A stretch of 64,000 nt of DNA from Firmicutes bacterium CAG:345 (GTDB lineage Bacteria > Bacillota_I > Bacilli_A > RFN20 > CAG-288). The stretch spans positions 124,001 through 188,000 of the forward strand of contig FR893375.1 of the NCBI GenBank assembly GCA_000433315.1. The letters are read 5' to 3'. Shown one piece after another: positions 47,872-57,271 of the stretch. Position numbers and translations under genes: made by a program. The notes below the pieces were generated by a model. The model was not told the DNA's origin. It saw only the letters and a program-made list of their open reading frames with translations, and did not search any database. Position 1 is the stretch's first letter. Every line of letters starts with the position of its first letter.

Positions 47872-48678
47872 TTATCTAATTACCATTGCTCCTTTTTCAT
47901 CAAAAATAACATCAAATCCTAACTTTTTAAAGAATTCTTGGTTAGAGTTACATCCAAAATCTTTCGGCGTATAATCAGGATAATATCTATACAAATCATT
48001 TATAAAAACTGATAATTTTATATAATCACCATTTCCTCTATTTTCTAAAATCAAATAGGAGCGAGCTTTAATTTCATCAATTTTCTTCATATCTTCTTCA
48101 GACAAATCTGGGAATAAATTTTTTCTTGAATCTGCTTCATTCTTTTTAGATGAACTTTTAGATTTTGAATTTGTTTTGGTCTTCTTTGGTTTAGAGATTT
48201 GTTTTTCTTCTCCTAATCTTATAAATCTAGCGCAAGTTTCAATAAAGGCTTTAGAAATTTTATCTTCACCAGCGCCAATAACAAAATATCCATCTTCTCT
48301 AATACGTATCGCTAAAGAAGTAAAATTAGAATCAGAAGTAGCTAAGCAAAAAGCATCAACTCTATGATCATGAAGAATATCCATAGCATCTATTATCAAC
48401 ACTGAATCCGAATTATTTTTTCCAGTAGAAATAACGTTTCCTTGAATAGGTTTAATTGAAAATTCATTACAAATTTCTTTCCAAGGTTTTAAAATTTGTG
48501 ATGTAAAATCACCATAAACACGACGAATTGTAATATTTCCAAAAGATTTCAATTGTTCTAGCAAAGTAGGAATATATTTATAAGAGATGTTTTCAACATC
48601 TATCAATAAAGCAATAGTATAATCATCATTATTAACAACTTGAGTATTTTCTTCACTTACCTTTATTTTTTTCATCAT
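47872..48678 (-). CDS. NYN-domain nuclease-like protein with C-terminal OST-HTH/LOTUS-like domain
   Basis: Seen: NYN (PIN-like) domain in residues 15-155 with acidic motifs ALLIDVENI, DAMDILHDHRVDAFCLATSDSNF and an IGAGEDKISKAF segment; a Lys/Ser-rich linker (160-190); and a C-terminal winged-helix segment (YIKLSVFINDLYRYYPDYTPKDFGCNSNQEFFKKLGF) that matches OST-HTH/LOTUS. Known: NYN domains are usually RNases, and LOTUS domains bind RNA or G-quadruplexes. A cognate antitoxin or partner is not seen. SD AAGGAGA and the extended promoter TGTTATAAT (48700-48708) are upstream. 268 residues. Confidence 0.8.
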   Translation of the reverse strand: MMKKIKVSEENTQVVNNDDYTIALLIDVENISYKYIPTLLEQLKSFGNITIRRVYGDFTSQILKPWKEICNEFSIKPIQGNVISTGKNNSDSVLIIDAMDILHDHRVDAFCLATSDSNFTSLAIRIREDGYFVIGAGEDKISKAFIETCARFIRLGEEKQISKPKKTKTNSKSKSSSKKNEADSRKNLFPDLSEEDMKKIDEIKARSYLILENRGNGDYIKLSVFINDLYRYYPDYTPKDFGCNSNQEFFKKLGFDVIFDEKGAMVIR

Positions 48679-48748
48679 ATCTCCTTAATAAGCATAAAAA
48701 TTATAACATATAAAAATGTAGAAAAAGCTAAAAATAAAAATATTACAT

Positions 48749-49246
48749 TTATAAAGTTTTTTCTACAATTTTATTTTGCATCAATGATTTTTTTACATCG
48801 ATTATTCTTTGATTGCTGCTGCCGCGAAATTTCAAAGACAAATGTCTTTGTTCCAAAATAAATGGTCCATCGATAAGTGTATCAACATTGTTTAAGAGAT
48901 CTTTTAATCTTTGGTTGGCTTTTGTCATTTCTAGAACTTCTTCAAAAAGAAATCCAGTATACAAAATGACATCTAATCCTTTACTTTTTGCATATTCAGC
49001 AATTTCTGTCGAAGCATCGATTTGATAAAGCGGATCTCCACCACTAAGTGTTATTCCGTCAGCATATGGATTATCATCAATAATTTTTTTAATCAAATCA
49101 AACGAAACTTCTTTTCCACCTTCAAAGTCCCAAGTTTCTGGATTATGACATCCATAACAATGATGAGCGCATCCTTGAAAAAAGATGACGATCCTGAAAC
49201 CAGGACCGTCAACAATTGATTCTTCTACAAAACCAGCTATTCTCAT
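48749..49246 (-). CDS. nrdG: Anaerobic ribonucleotide reductase activating protein
   Basis: Radical SAM activase that installs the glycyl radical on NrdD. Seen: CAHHCYGCHNPETW with the CxxxCxxC cluster motif, GFVEESIVDGPGFRIVIFFQ before it, and TLSGGDPLYQ after it. 165 residues. Its ATG overlaps the nrdD TGA (ATGA), so the pair is translated together. Confidence 0.95.
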   Translation of the reverse strand: MRIAGFVEESIVDGPGFRIVIFFQGCAHHCYGCHNPETWDFEGGKEVSFDLIKKIIDDNPYADGITLSGGDPLYQIDASTEIAEYAKSKGLDVILYTGFLFEEVLEMTKANQRLKDLLNNVDTLIDGPFILEQRHLSLKFRGSSNQRIIDVKKSLMQNKIVEKTL

Positions 49247-51567
49247 TTTAATTCATCTGAAGAATATTTAGAATGTTTCACTCTATCATGTTCTTCAGCT
49301 CTTTTGCCATTATTGAATCGATCAAGAGTACCAACTAAATAACCAGTAATTCTTCTTATTCTTTCAAAATTACGATTACCATCGCCTTCATGTCGACCAC
49401 ATTTAGGACAAGCATCATCAATAATGCCATTATATCCACAAATAGGATCACGATCGACTGGATGATTGACTGCACCATAACCTATTCCAGCTTTTTTCAT
49501 ATGTCTAATGACTTTTTCAAAAGCTTCAGGATTTTTAGCAACATCACCATCAACCTCAATATAAGTGATATGTCCACCATTTGTATATTCATGATATGGG
49601 GCTTCTATATCAATTTTCTTAAAAATAGAAATAGGATAGTAAACAGGAACATGGAATGAATTTGTATAGTAATTACGATCTGTTACACCTTTGATAATTC
49701 CATATTTCTTTTTATCAATTTTAACAAAACGACCAGATAAGCCTTCAGCTGGTGTAGCGATTAAAGAGAAATTGAGTTTATATTCTTTAGAAGCTTCATC
49801 GCATCTTTCTCTCATATGAGAAATAATTTTAAGACCTAAGGCTTGGCTCTCTTCAGATTCGCCATGATGTTTTCCTACCAAAGCAACTAAGCACTCTGCT
49901 AAACCGATAAAACCAATTGTCAAAGTACCATTGCGAATAATTTCATCAATTTCATCTTCCCAACCTAATTTATCCGAATCAATCCAAACATGTTGTCCCA
50001 TCAAGAAAGGCATATTTTTTACTTTCTTATGGCGTTGTACTTCAAATCTTAAAAGTAATTGCTTGATAACAAGATCAATCATTGAATCAAGTTTTTCAAA
50101 GAAAATATCTACATTATGATTAGATTCAATACCTAATCTTGGAAGATTGATTGATGTGAATGATAAATTACCACGACCACAAGTTACTTCTTTACTCTTA
50201 TCATAGATATTTCCCATTACACGTGTACGGCAACCCATATACGCAACTTCTGAGTTATAATCATTTGGTTTGTAATAAATAGCATTAAAAGGTGCATCCA
50301 AGAAAGAGAAATTAGGGAATAATCTTTTAGAAGAACATTCAATAGCTAATTTAAAAAGATCATAGTTAGGATCGCCAGGATTATAATTAACACCTTCTTT
50401 AACTTTAAATATTTGAATTGGGAAAATAGGAGTTTCTCCATCGCCTAAGCCTTCTTCGGTAGCAATCAATAAGCTTCTCATAGCTAAGCGACCTTCTTCC
50501 GAAGTATCTGTACCATAATTCAAAGAAGAGAAAGGAACTTGAGCACCAGCTCTAGAATGCATTGTATTTAAGTTATGAACTAAAGCTTCCATAGCTTGAT
50601 GTGTTTGTTCTTCAACTTCCTTTTCACTATCCTTAATAACAAAAGGTTTTATTTTTTCCCAAGATAATTCAGGATATTTTTCTTCAAGTAGTCCAAAAAC
50701 TTTGTTTTGACTATCGTAATCATGATATCTTGGTTCAATTTCAGATTTATAAAGTTCCTTAAAATAAGGTTTTAACTCGGATTCAAGATTCTTTCCATCA
50801 ATAAAATCTATAAACTTAATAATATTATTTCTGAAAATTTTATTGTATGTTTTTTTAACACCTTCAGCCATGGCAAAATCAAAATTTGGAATAGCTTGTC
50901 CACCATGCATATCGTTTTGATCAGCTTGAATAGCAATACAAGCTAAAGCAGCATAAGAGCGAATATCATTAGGTTCTCTTAAAAAGCCATGACCAGTTGA
51001 AAATCCACCATGGAATAACTTTAAAACATCAATTTGACAACAGGTTAATGTCAAAGTATAAAAATCCAAATCATGGATATGAATATCGCCATTGATATGA
51101 GCATCAGCAATATCTTTTGGTAAAAGATGAGTTAAATAATAATCTTTGGCTGATTCAGAACCATACTTAAGCATAGTTCCCATCGCTGTATCGCCATCGA
51201 TATTAGCATTCTCTCTTTTGACATCAGATTCCTTAGAATCTTGGAATGTAATATGTTCCAAAGTAGACATTAAACGGGATTTTGCCTCACGAACTGAAGT
51301 GCGTTCATGACGATAAGTAATATATTCTTTTGCAGTTTTAGCATAATTGTGCTTAATCAAAAGATCTTCAATAATATCTTGAGTTTGTTCAACTGTTGGA
51401 GTTTCATTTTTATACTTTTTATTCAAAAGAGAAACTACTTCATCTGTAAGTTCACCAATTTTAACTTCTTCTTCTGATCTTTCGACGGCTTTTGAAATAG
51501 CATTCAAAATCTTTGTCTGATCAAAAGGAACAATTCGACCATCTCTTTTAATAATTTTCTTAACCAT
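49243..51567 (-). CDS. nrdD: Anaerobic (class III) ribonucleoside-triphosphate reductase
   Basis: Makes dNTPs without oxygen. Seen: N-terminal ATP-cone (VKKIIKRDGRIVPFDQTKI), the catalytic core (GDIHIHDLDFYTLTLTCCQID, AIPNFDFAMAEGVKKTY), a C-terminal zinc site (CGYNG and CPKCG) and the glycyl-radical motif RITGYLVGTLDRFNNGKRAEE. The ATG at 51567 has GGAGG upstream; an upstream frame to 51624 would overrun the promoter. 774 residues. No aerobic reductase is in the window. Together with nrdG it points to life without oxygen, at least at times. Confidence 0.96.
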   Translation of the reverse strand: MVKKIIKRDGRIVPFDQTKILNAISKAVERSEEEVKIGELTDEVVSLLNKKYKNETPTVEQTQDIIEDLLIKHNYAKTAKEYITYRHERTSVREAKSRLMSTLEHITFQDSKESDVKRENANIDGDTAMGTMLKYGSESAKDYYLTHLLPKDIADAHINGDIHIHDLDFYTLTLTCCQIDVLKLFHGGFSTGHGFLREPNDIRSYAALACIAIQADQNDMHGGQAIPNFDFAMAEGVKKTYNKIFRNNIIKFIDFIDGKNLESELKPYFKELYKSEIEPRYHDYDSQNKVFGLLEEKYPELSWEKIKPFVIKDSEKEVEEQTHQAMEALVHNLNTMHSRAGAQVPFSSLNYGTDTSEEGRLAMRSLLIATEEGLGDGETPIFPIQIFKVKEGVNYNPGDPNYDLFKLAIECSSKRLFPNFSFLDAPFNAIYYKPNDYNSEVAYMGCRTRVMGNIYDKSKEVTCGRGNLSFTSINLPRLGIESNHNVDIFFEKLDSMIDLVIKQLLLRFEVQRHKKVKNMPFLMGQHVWIDSDKLGWEDEIDEIIRNGTLTIGFIGLAECLVALVGKHHGESEESQALGLKIISHMRERCDEASKEYKLNFSLIATPAEGLSGRFVKIDKKKYGIIKGVTDRNYYTNSFHVPVYYPISIFKKIDIEAPYHEYTNGGHITYIEVDGDVAKNPEAFEKVIRHMKKAGIGYGAVNHPVDRDPICGYNGIIDDACPKCGRHEGDGNRNFERIRRITGYLVGTLDRFNNGKRAEEHDRVKHSKYSSDELK

Positions 51568-51595
51568 ACTAACGCCTCCATAGTGTGCGTATGTA

Positions 51596-51624
51596 ATTAT
51601 ACTTCCCAAAAAAATCTCTTTCAA
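51596..51624 (-). promoter_or_regulatory. Promoter of nrdDG
   Basis: Minus strand TTGAAA, 17-base spacer and TATAAT, leaving a leader of about 22 bases with GGAGG. No clear NrdR box pair was seen. Apart from this promoter and the pepT SD, the 51625-51806 gap is AT-rich without a feature I can name. Confidence 0.75.
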
Positions 51625-51806
51625 CTGATAAGCATTTTAATTTAAAAGGTTGTTTCTATAAAAAAAGTAAGGTTATTTCGTTTAAACTTTTAAAAAATGT
51701 ATCAGAAAAAAATTTTTTAAAATTTTTCAGTCTAAATTTGCAATAATAAAATATTTTATTTTTTCTAAAAATATGCTACTCTTGCAATATAAATAAGGAG
51801 AAAATT

Positions 51807-53000
51807 ATGACACTTGTCGAAAGATTTTTAAAATATGTTTCTTTTCCTACAACATCCGGAGAAGACAGAGAAGGAAAATGTTCTACAGACGGACAATATG
51901 TATTAGCTGAAGAATTAAAAAAAGAATTATCAGAACTTGGATTAACCGATATCTCCAGCAACGAATATGGAATAGTTTATTCTACTTTAAAAGGAGAAGG
52001 AAATTTAACCATTGCATTGCTGGCACATATGGATACCTCTCCTTCAGCAAGTGGAGAAAATATCAAGCCACGTATAATTGAAAACTATGATGGAACAGAT
52101 ATAGAATTAAGTCAAAATATCTATCTTAAACCTCAAGAATTCGAAACATTAAAAGATAAAAAAGGACATAAATTAATAGTTACCGATGGAAAAACATTAT
52201 TAGGCGGAGATGATAAAGCTGGTATTGCAATTATTATGACCGTTTTAGATGAATTGATAAAAGAAAATAAAAAACATGTAAATATAGAAGTTATCTTTAC
52301 AACAGATGAAGAAATCGGTACTGGAGTTCACCATGTTGAAATGGATAAAATTCATGCCGCTTATGGCTATACAGTAGATGGTGGAAGTTCAAAATATATC
52401 AACAAATCAAATTTTAATGCCATAAATATGGAAGTAACAATAAAAGGTCGTTCAGTTCACCCAGGATCGGCTAAAAACAAAATGATTAACGCCAATACAT
52501 ATGCTATGATTTACGACCATAGTTTGCCACAATTTGAACGCCCAGAATACACCGAAAAAAGAGAAGGCTTCTTTCACCTTTGCGAAATGAAAGGATCAGA
52601 AGAAGAAGTTCATCTTTCCTATATTTTAAGAGATTTTTCTAAATCAGATTTAGATCACAGATGTTATATAGCGAAAAAAACCGCTGAAGAAATAAATCAT
52701 AGTCTTGGATATGAGGCAGTCGAAGTAACCTTAATTCCTTGCTATAACAATATGGAAGATATTTTAGAGAAAAATCCACAAGTTATCAAAAGAATCACCG
52801 ATGCCTATAAATCATTAAATCTAGATTATGAATTTGAAGACATACGCGGTGGAACCGATGGCGCACAACTATCATTTAGAGGACTTCCATGTCCTAATTT
52901 AGGAACAGGAGATTACAATTGCCATGGCCGTTTCGAATATGTTGATGTTAATGAAATGGAAACTATGGTCAAAGTACTTAAACAAATGTTAATAAAATAA
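51807..53000 (+). CDS. pepT: Peptidase T (tripeptide aminopeptidase)
   Basis: Cytoplasmic M20 zinc aminopeptidase on tripeptides. Seen: LAHMDTSPSASGENIKP (first zinc His and catalytic Asp), LLGGDDKAGIAIIM (bridging Asp), TTDEEIGTGVHH (catalytic Glu pair), SVHPGSAKNKMINA, and the late RGGTDGAQLSFRGLPCPNLGTG. 397 residues, family length. SD AAGGAG is eight bases before the ATG. Monocistronic. Confidence 0.95.
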   Translation: MTLVERFLKYVSFPTTSGEDREGKCSTDGQYVLAEELKKELSELGLTDISSNEYGIVYSTLKGEGNLTIALLAHMDTSPSASGENIKPRIIENYDGTDIELSQNIYLKPQEFETLKDKKGHKLIVTDGKTLLGGDDKAGIAIIMTVLDELIKENKKHVNIEVIFTTDEEIGTGVHHVEMDKIHAAYGYTVDGGSSKYINKSNFNAINMEVTIKGRSVHPGSAKNKMINANTYAMIYDHSLPQFERPEYTEKREGFFHLCEMKGSEEEVHLSYILRDFSKSDLDHRCYIAKKTAEEINHSLGYEAVEVTLIPCYNNMEDILEKNPQVIKRITDAYKSLNLDYEFEDIRGGTDGAQLSFRGLPCPNLGTGDYNCHGRFEYVDVNEMETMVKVLKQMLIK

Positions 53001-53012
53001 ATTTTAAGAATT

Positions 53013-53059
53013 AAAAAAGGGATGAAAACCTAAGTTAGGTTTCTAAACATCCCCTTTTT
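53013..53059 (+). terminator. Two-part terminator hairpin after pepT
   Basis: The outer stem GGGATG/CATCCC with A and T flanks encloses an inner AACCTA/TAGGTT hairpin, then TTTTT. The layout matches the terminator at 29137. It also faces the convergent gene ending at 53058. Confidence 0.82.
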
Positions 53060-53774
53060 ATTTAGACAATTTATCTTTTAAATCTTTAGCTTTATCTTTT
53101 AATTGAGAAAAATATGAATTGACTTTTTCGTTTAAATCTTCAGTTGAAAAAGGAATAACTCTAGAAATAAATTCTTTTCTCTTTTTATTTTCAGCTGTAA
53201 GATATTCCTTAAGTTTTTCAAATGGCAATACCTCTTGTGCTTTTTTAGACAAAGAGCGCAAACGCACAGATACTTTCATACTTATACAGAAATCGATAAA
53301 TAATATTCCATATATAATTCCTAAAAAGAAAGAAAAACTCAAATTGTTTTCTGTCCAAATAAAGATATTTTTGAATGGTTGATATAAAGTAAATAAGAAA
53401 GCTACACCGATAACAGCCCATATTATTGAAAATAAAGGGCAGATAATTCCTTGTATATTTCCCCATCTTGAAGAATAATCCCAAAGTTTGATATGCATTC
53501 CTTTAATGAAGATAATACCAGCAATGTATTCAATTAATGTTAATAAGACTAAAAACAAAATTGCTTTGTAATACCATGCTATGGATAAATCAGAAATAAA
53601 ATATAAGATTACAACACCAAATCCATATAAAGGAATAAAAGGACCATTTAAAAATCCAGGATTGATCCATTTTTTATGAACTATTCTTCTAAAGAAAAGT
53701 TCAAGAATCCATCCACACATTCCACCTATTGCGAATAAAATTAAATAACCTATAATAATTGAATATATTTTCAT
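53058..53774 (-). CDS. PF06541-type membrane protein (putative ABC-transporter type IV)
   Basis: Seen: five to six helices, with the family segment FAIGGMCGWILELFFRRIVHKKWINPGFLNGPFIPLYGFG near the N-terminus, YSSRWGNIQGIICPLFSIIWAVIG, and a helical charged tail. Known: the family is annotated as a putative permease, but transport has rarely been shown. The ATG at 53774 is chosen over 53780 because TGCTAAAAT ends six bases before it, which would start transcription at that ATG. No SD. Confidence 0.75.
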   Translation of the reverse strand: MKIYSIIIGYLILFAIGGMCGWILELFFRRIVHKKWINPGFLNGPFIPLYGFGVVILYFISDLSIAWYYKAILFLVLLTLIEYIAGIIFIKGMHIKLWDYSSRWGNIQGIICPLFSIIWAVIGVAFLFTLYQPFKNIFIWTENNLSFSFFLGIIYGILFIDFCISMKVSVRLRSLSKKAQEVLPFEKLKEYLTAENKKRKEFISRVIPFSTEDLNEKVNSYFSQLKDKAKDLKDKLSK

Positions 53775-53780
53775 ATTCAT

Positions 53781-53789
53781 ATTTTAGCA
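53781..53789 (-). promoter_or_regulatory. Extended -10 promoter giving a leaderless transcript
   Basis: Minus strand TGCTAAAAT, six bases, then the ATG at 53774. No SD is present. Confidence 0.55.
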
Positions 53790-53823
53790 AACAATTGAAT
53801 AATTTTTAATTGTTTTTTATTTA

Positions 53824-55464
53824 TTATCCTTCATTTGATTCTGAACGTTGAGAAATAAAGAACAAATGGTCTCCTGCACGTTCCAAATTACCTACAAGAT
53901 TTATAAAAATACCTGAGACTTCAGCTTTGCAAGTTCCATTATTTAATCTTTCCAAATGTCCTGCAATCAGTGATGAACGAAGCTTATCGATTTCATCTTC
54001 AACTTTTTCAGCTTCCTTCTCTTTTGTTAAATTTTCTTTATAATCTAATTCCATAGCTAGGTTATAAGCTTCATTTAACTTTTCTTTCATCGACATCAAA
54101 TCAGAGTAAACAGCATCTGATAACGTAAGATTACCATCAACTATATTTTTGGTATAACCAGAAATATTGTCAGCAATTTCAGAAAGACGAACAATATCAG
54201 CCAAATTTAAATGCAATCTCGATATTCTTTTTTTACTTTCATCTGTCAGATTATCACCATTGATTTTAATAAGGTAGCCGACTAAATTTTTCGACATTTC
54301 TTCAACAGTCTTTTCATTTTTCAATATTTCTTGACATTTATTCGAATCTCTATTTAAAAAAGATATTAAAGCCATATTGAGATTATCCATACTTATAGTC
54401 GCCATTTTCTTAAAGTATAAATAAGCTCTATCAACAGCGATTTCTGGGCTATTAAGAAGACGATTATCGAGTTCCTTATTCATATTTTTATCATTTTTCT
54501 TATCAGGAACTAAAATTGTTGAAACCTTCACTAAAACATTGACAAAAGGTAAAAATAATAAAGCACAAATAACATTAAAAAATGTGTGAAACATGGCAAT
54601 TTGTGTTGCTGGAGAAGAGAAGATTCTCTTAAAAGTCAAATCATTAAAATCTCGGAAGAAATATAAAAATATAAAAAATATCAACGAACCAATGCAATTA
54701 AATAAAAGATGGATAACAGCTGCTCTTTTTCCGTTGGTAGAAGAGCCAATACTTGAAATCAAAGCCGTAACACAAGAACCGATATTAGTTCCAAGAATTA
54801 CAAAAAACACACCATTTCCTGTTCCACCAACAACTACACCTGCTAACGCTAAAGCAATCAAGATAGAAGTAACAGCTGAAGATGATTGGAAAATCGCTGT
54901 AACAGCTATTCCAATAAATAAAAGCAAAAATGGATTATCAATAGAAGATAATAAATCACTTATATAATTATTTTCTGAAAAAATCAAATCCAAATTTGAT
55001 CTCATAACAAATATTCCTAAAAATAATAGACCTAATCCACAAATGAAGTCTCCAATAGTTTGAATTTTATCTTTTTTAAAAATCATCACCATTATCGATC
55101 CAACAAATATACTAGCTATTATTATTTCAGAAATTGGCAAATTAGACAAAGCAACAATTTGAGCAGTTATCGTTGTACCAATATTTGCACCAATAATATA
55201 AGAAGCCGCTTGAAAAAGCGTCATTGCTCCAGCATTTACAAATCCGACAATCATAACCGTCATAGCACTTGAAGACTGAATAATACATGTTCCAAGACCA
55301 CCAATGCCAGCCCCTAGCCATCTTGATCCTGCTGTTTTAGCAAACATCTTCTTTAAAGGTCCAGCAGCTAATTTTTCAGAAGCGCTCTGCAAAATTTTCA
55401 TTCCTATTAAGAAAGTACCAATACCACCTATCAACAATAAACAATAAATAGCAATATTTGTCAT
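53824..55464 (-). CDS. Na+/phosphate cotransporter (NptA/YjbB type) with PhoU-like tail
   Basis: Seen: two inverted repeats of the Na/Pi cotransporter core (TCIIQSSSAMTVMIVGFVNAG and TAIFQSSSAVTSILIALALAG, each with the QSSSA signature), about eight to nine helices in total, and a cytoplasmic PhoU-like helical domain (about residues 345-545: IAVDRAYLYFKKMATISMDN to NLERAGDHLFFI). Import of phosphate with sodium is known for the family. The ATG at 55464 (MTNIAIYCLLL) starts just before the first helix; the frame extends to a TTG at 55521. GAGG is 15 bases upstream, so initiation is not clear. Confidence 0.9.
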   Translation of the reverse strand: MTNIAIYCLLLIGGIGTFLIGMKILQSASEKLAAGPLKKMFAKTAGSRWLGAGIGGLGTCIIQSSSAMTVMIVGFVNAGAMTLFQAASYIIGANIGTTITAQIVALSNLPISEIIIASIFVGSIMVMIFKKDKIQTIGDFICGLGLLFLGIFVMRSNLDLIFSENNYISDLLSSIDNPFLLLFIGIAVTAIFQSSSAVTSILIALALAGVVVGGTGNGVFFVILGTNIGSCVTALISSIGSSTNGKRAAVIHLLFNCIGSLIFFIFLYFFRDFNDLTFKRIFSSPATQIAMFHTFFNVICALLFLPFVNVLVKVSTILVPDKKNDKNMNKELDNRLLNSPEIAVDRAYLYFKKMATISMDNLNMALISFLNRDSNKCQEILKNEKTVEEMSKNLVGYLIKINGDNLTDESKKRISRLHLNLADIVRLSEIADNISGYTKNIVDGNLTLSDAVYSDLMSMKEKLNEAYNLAMELDYKENLTKEKEAEKVEDEIDKLRSSLIAGHLERLNNGTCKAEVSGIFINLVGNLERAGDHLFFISQRSESNEG

Positions 55465-55614
55465 ATAATATCTTGTATTCCTCAAAAAAATTTTAACATA
55501 TTGATTGAAAAATACAATCAAAACATGAAAATGTTTTCATATTTTCAAAAATTAGAAAATTAAAGCCTTTTCTAACATAAAAAAACATATTATAATAATT
55601 TGTTGGAGGCCATT

Positions 55615-56076
55615 ATGAAGACTAATGTTATGCGCATTCTTGATGCTCACAAAATTAAATATATAGAGCGGACATATGATGAAAATTTAACTGAAGCAAC
55701 TTCAATAGCAGATGTATGTAATGTTTCTCGAGAAAAAGTTTTTAAAACATTAGTTTTAATAGGAAATGATAAGAATCATTATGTCTGTGTAATCCCTTCT
55801 TATGCACATTTAAATTTAAAAAAAGCTGCCAAAGCCTTCAATATAAAAAACATAGAAATGATTCCACAAAAAGATCTTTTACCATTAACAGGATATGTTC
55901 ATGGCGGATGTTCTCCTATCGGAATGAAAAAATCTTTTAAAACTTTAATTCATCAAACGGCAGAAGAAGAAAATACTATATGTATAAGCGGTGGAAAAAA
56001 AGGTTATCAAGTTGAATTATCTTTAGATGATTTAAAAAAAATTGTTAATTTTACTTTAGCTGATATTATAGAGTAA
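55615..56076 (+). CDS. ybaK: Cys-tRNA(Pro)/Cys-tRNA(Cys) deacylase YbaK/EbsC
   Basis: Trans-editing enzyme that hydrolyses mischarged tRNA. Seen: TNVMRILDAHKIKYIERTYD, VFKTLVLIGNDKNHYVCVIP (with the functional Lys of the family), HGGCSPIGMKKSFKTLIHQTA and CISGGKKGYQVELSLDDL. The ATG at 55615 follows GGAGG by five bases; two in-frame TTG codons lie before it and are not needed. 153 residues. The MFS gene follows by 28 bases. Confidence 0.92.
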   Translation: MKTNVMRILDAHKIKYIERTYDENLTEATSIADVCNVSREKVFKTLVLIGNDKNHYVCVIPSYAHLNLKKAAKAFNIKNIEMIPQKDLLPLTGYVHGGCSPIGMKKSFKTLIHQTAEEENTICISGGKKGYQVELSLDDLKKIVNFTLADIIE

Positions 56077-56092
56077 AAAATATTGTAGAAAC

Positions 56093-56098
56093 TATACT
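56093..56098 (+). promoter_or_regulatory. -10 box giving a leaderless MFS transcript
   Basis: TATACT is followed by exactly six bases and the ATG at 56105. No SD is visible. It lies in the 28-base gap after ybaK, so readthrough from ybaK is also possible. Confidence 0.4.
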
Positions 56099-56104
56099 AA
56101 AACT

Positions 56105-57271
56105 ATGCAAACAAATTCAAATTTAAAAAACTATCATATCCTACAAGGATTCTCATTATCTAGATATATAGGAGATGCTTTAGTTTACGCTTTTTTAGCT
56201 CTATATTTTAATTCATTAAATCTTCCAGCAATTCAAACTGGAACACTTTTAGCTTCCGTTCCAACAATGGCTATCTGTGGAAATATTATAATGTCATTAA
56301 TTAGTAAAAGTACTAAACGCAATCTTCTTTTGATGAAATTAATAATGCCTTTTGAAATGATTGGTATGGTTCTAATTGGCTTTTTTGATACTTTTATTCC
56401 TGTACTAATATGTTCTTTATTAATGAACATATGTAATTCCTGCTTTTATTCGCTTTTAGATGGTGTAGCTGGAGAAGTTTCTGCTTCTTCCAACAAAAAA
56501 TATGCTGGAATTAGAATTTTCGGATCTATAGCTTATTTTATAGGTTCATTCTCCGGAGGTTTTTTAATCAATAGTATCAACTACAAATTCACATTTATAA
56601 TAGCTGCCACAACATATTTAATAGGTTATATAATTATTTATTTCATCAATTCAAATGAATTAAATTCCGAACAAAATAATGAGCAAAACTCTAATTTTTT
56701 AAAAGTGTTATTTTCAAATAAAACTTTTATTTTTTATTTAGTTTTCTATACCTGTGTCATGAGTATGAACAATATAACAGATAATTTTTTCTCTCTTTTT
56801 GCAAAAGATATAAAAGGAATGCCAGAAGATATTTATGGAATAGTATATTCATCTATGATTCTTGTTGAAGTAATTATGATGTTTATCAGTTTGAAAATTA
56901 AAAAAATAAATAACAAATTAATACTTATAATTGCATCTTTATTTTTAATAGCTCGCCCACTCACACTTTTTTTTGAAATTCCTTATTTCATGCTTTTCAT
57001 CGTTCCAATATTCCGCGGAATTGGATGGGGATTAATCTTAGCTTATAACATTGTTACACTAAATACTTTTTTAGAATCAAAATATATAACAAAGGCTATT
57101 TTAGTGCTGACAATATTCACTCAAATTTCCAATATGATTTTGAATCAATTCGGTCCAATCATCGTCGAGAAAACTTCTTACAACATATTTTTTATTATAT
57201 TAGCAACAATAGGAACTATCGGATTAATTTCCATTGCAATAAATAAGATAAAAAGAAAAAACGAAAATTAA
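56105..57271 (+). CDS. MFS transporter (MFS_1-like, LacY/NupG-type)
   Basis: Seen: 388 residues with 12 membrane helices, an N-terminal SRYIGDALVYAFLALYFNSLNLPAIQTG segment typical of the MFS_1-like/LacY group, KKYAGIRIFGSIAYFIGSFSGG (the conserved R-x-x-GS-x-x pattern of helices 4-5), and VPIFRGIGWGLILAYNIVTL in the second half. Sugars or nucleosides are the usual substrates; the present one cannot be named. Its stop overlaps the convergent regulator gene by four bases. Confidence 0.82.
   Translation: MQTNSNLKNYHILQGFSLSRYIGDALVYAFLALYFNSLNLPAIQTGTLLASVPTMAICGNIIMSLISKSTKRNLLLMKLIMPFEMIGMVLIGFFDTFIPVLICSLLMNICNSCFYSLLDGVAGEVSASSNKKYAGIRIFGSIAYFIGSFSGGFLINSINYKFTFIIAATTYLIGYIIIYFINSNELNSEQNNEQNSNFLKVLFSNKTFIFYLVFYTCVMSMNNITDNFFSLFAKDIKGMPEDIYGIVYSSMILVEVIMMFISLKIKKINNKLILIIASLFLIARPLTLFFEIPYFMLFIVPIFRGIGWGLILAYNIVTLNTFLESKYITKAILVLTIFTQISNMILNQFGPIIVEKTSYNIFFIILATIGTIGLISIAINKIKRKNEN

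Noticed and set aside
51568..51624. Longer N-terminus of nrdD
   Set aside because: It would overlap the -10 and SD; the family start follows GGAGG at 51567.
55600..55614. TTG start for ybaK
   Set aside because: It would lie before and through the GGAGG SD that serves the ATG at 55615.
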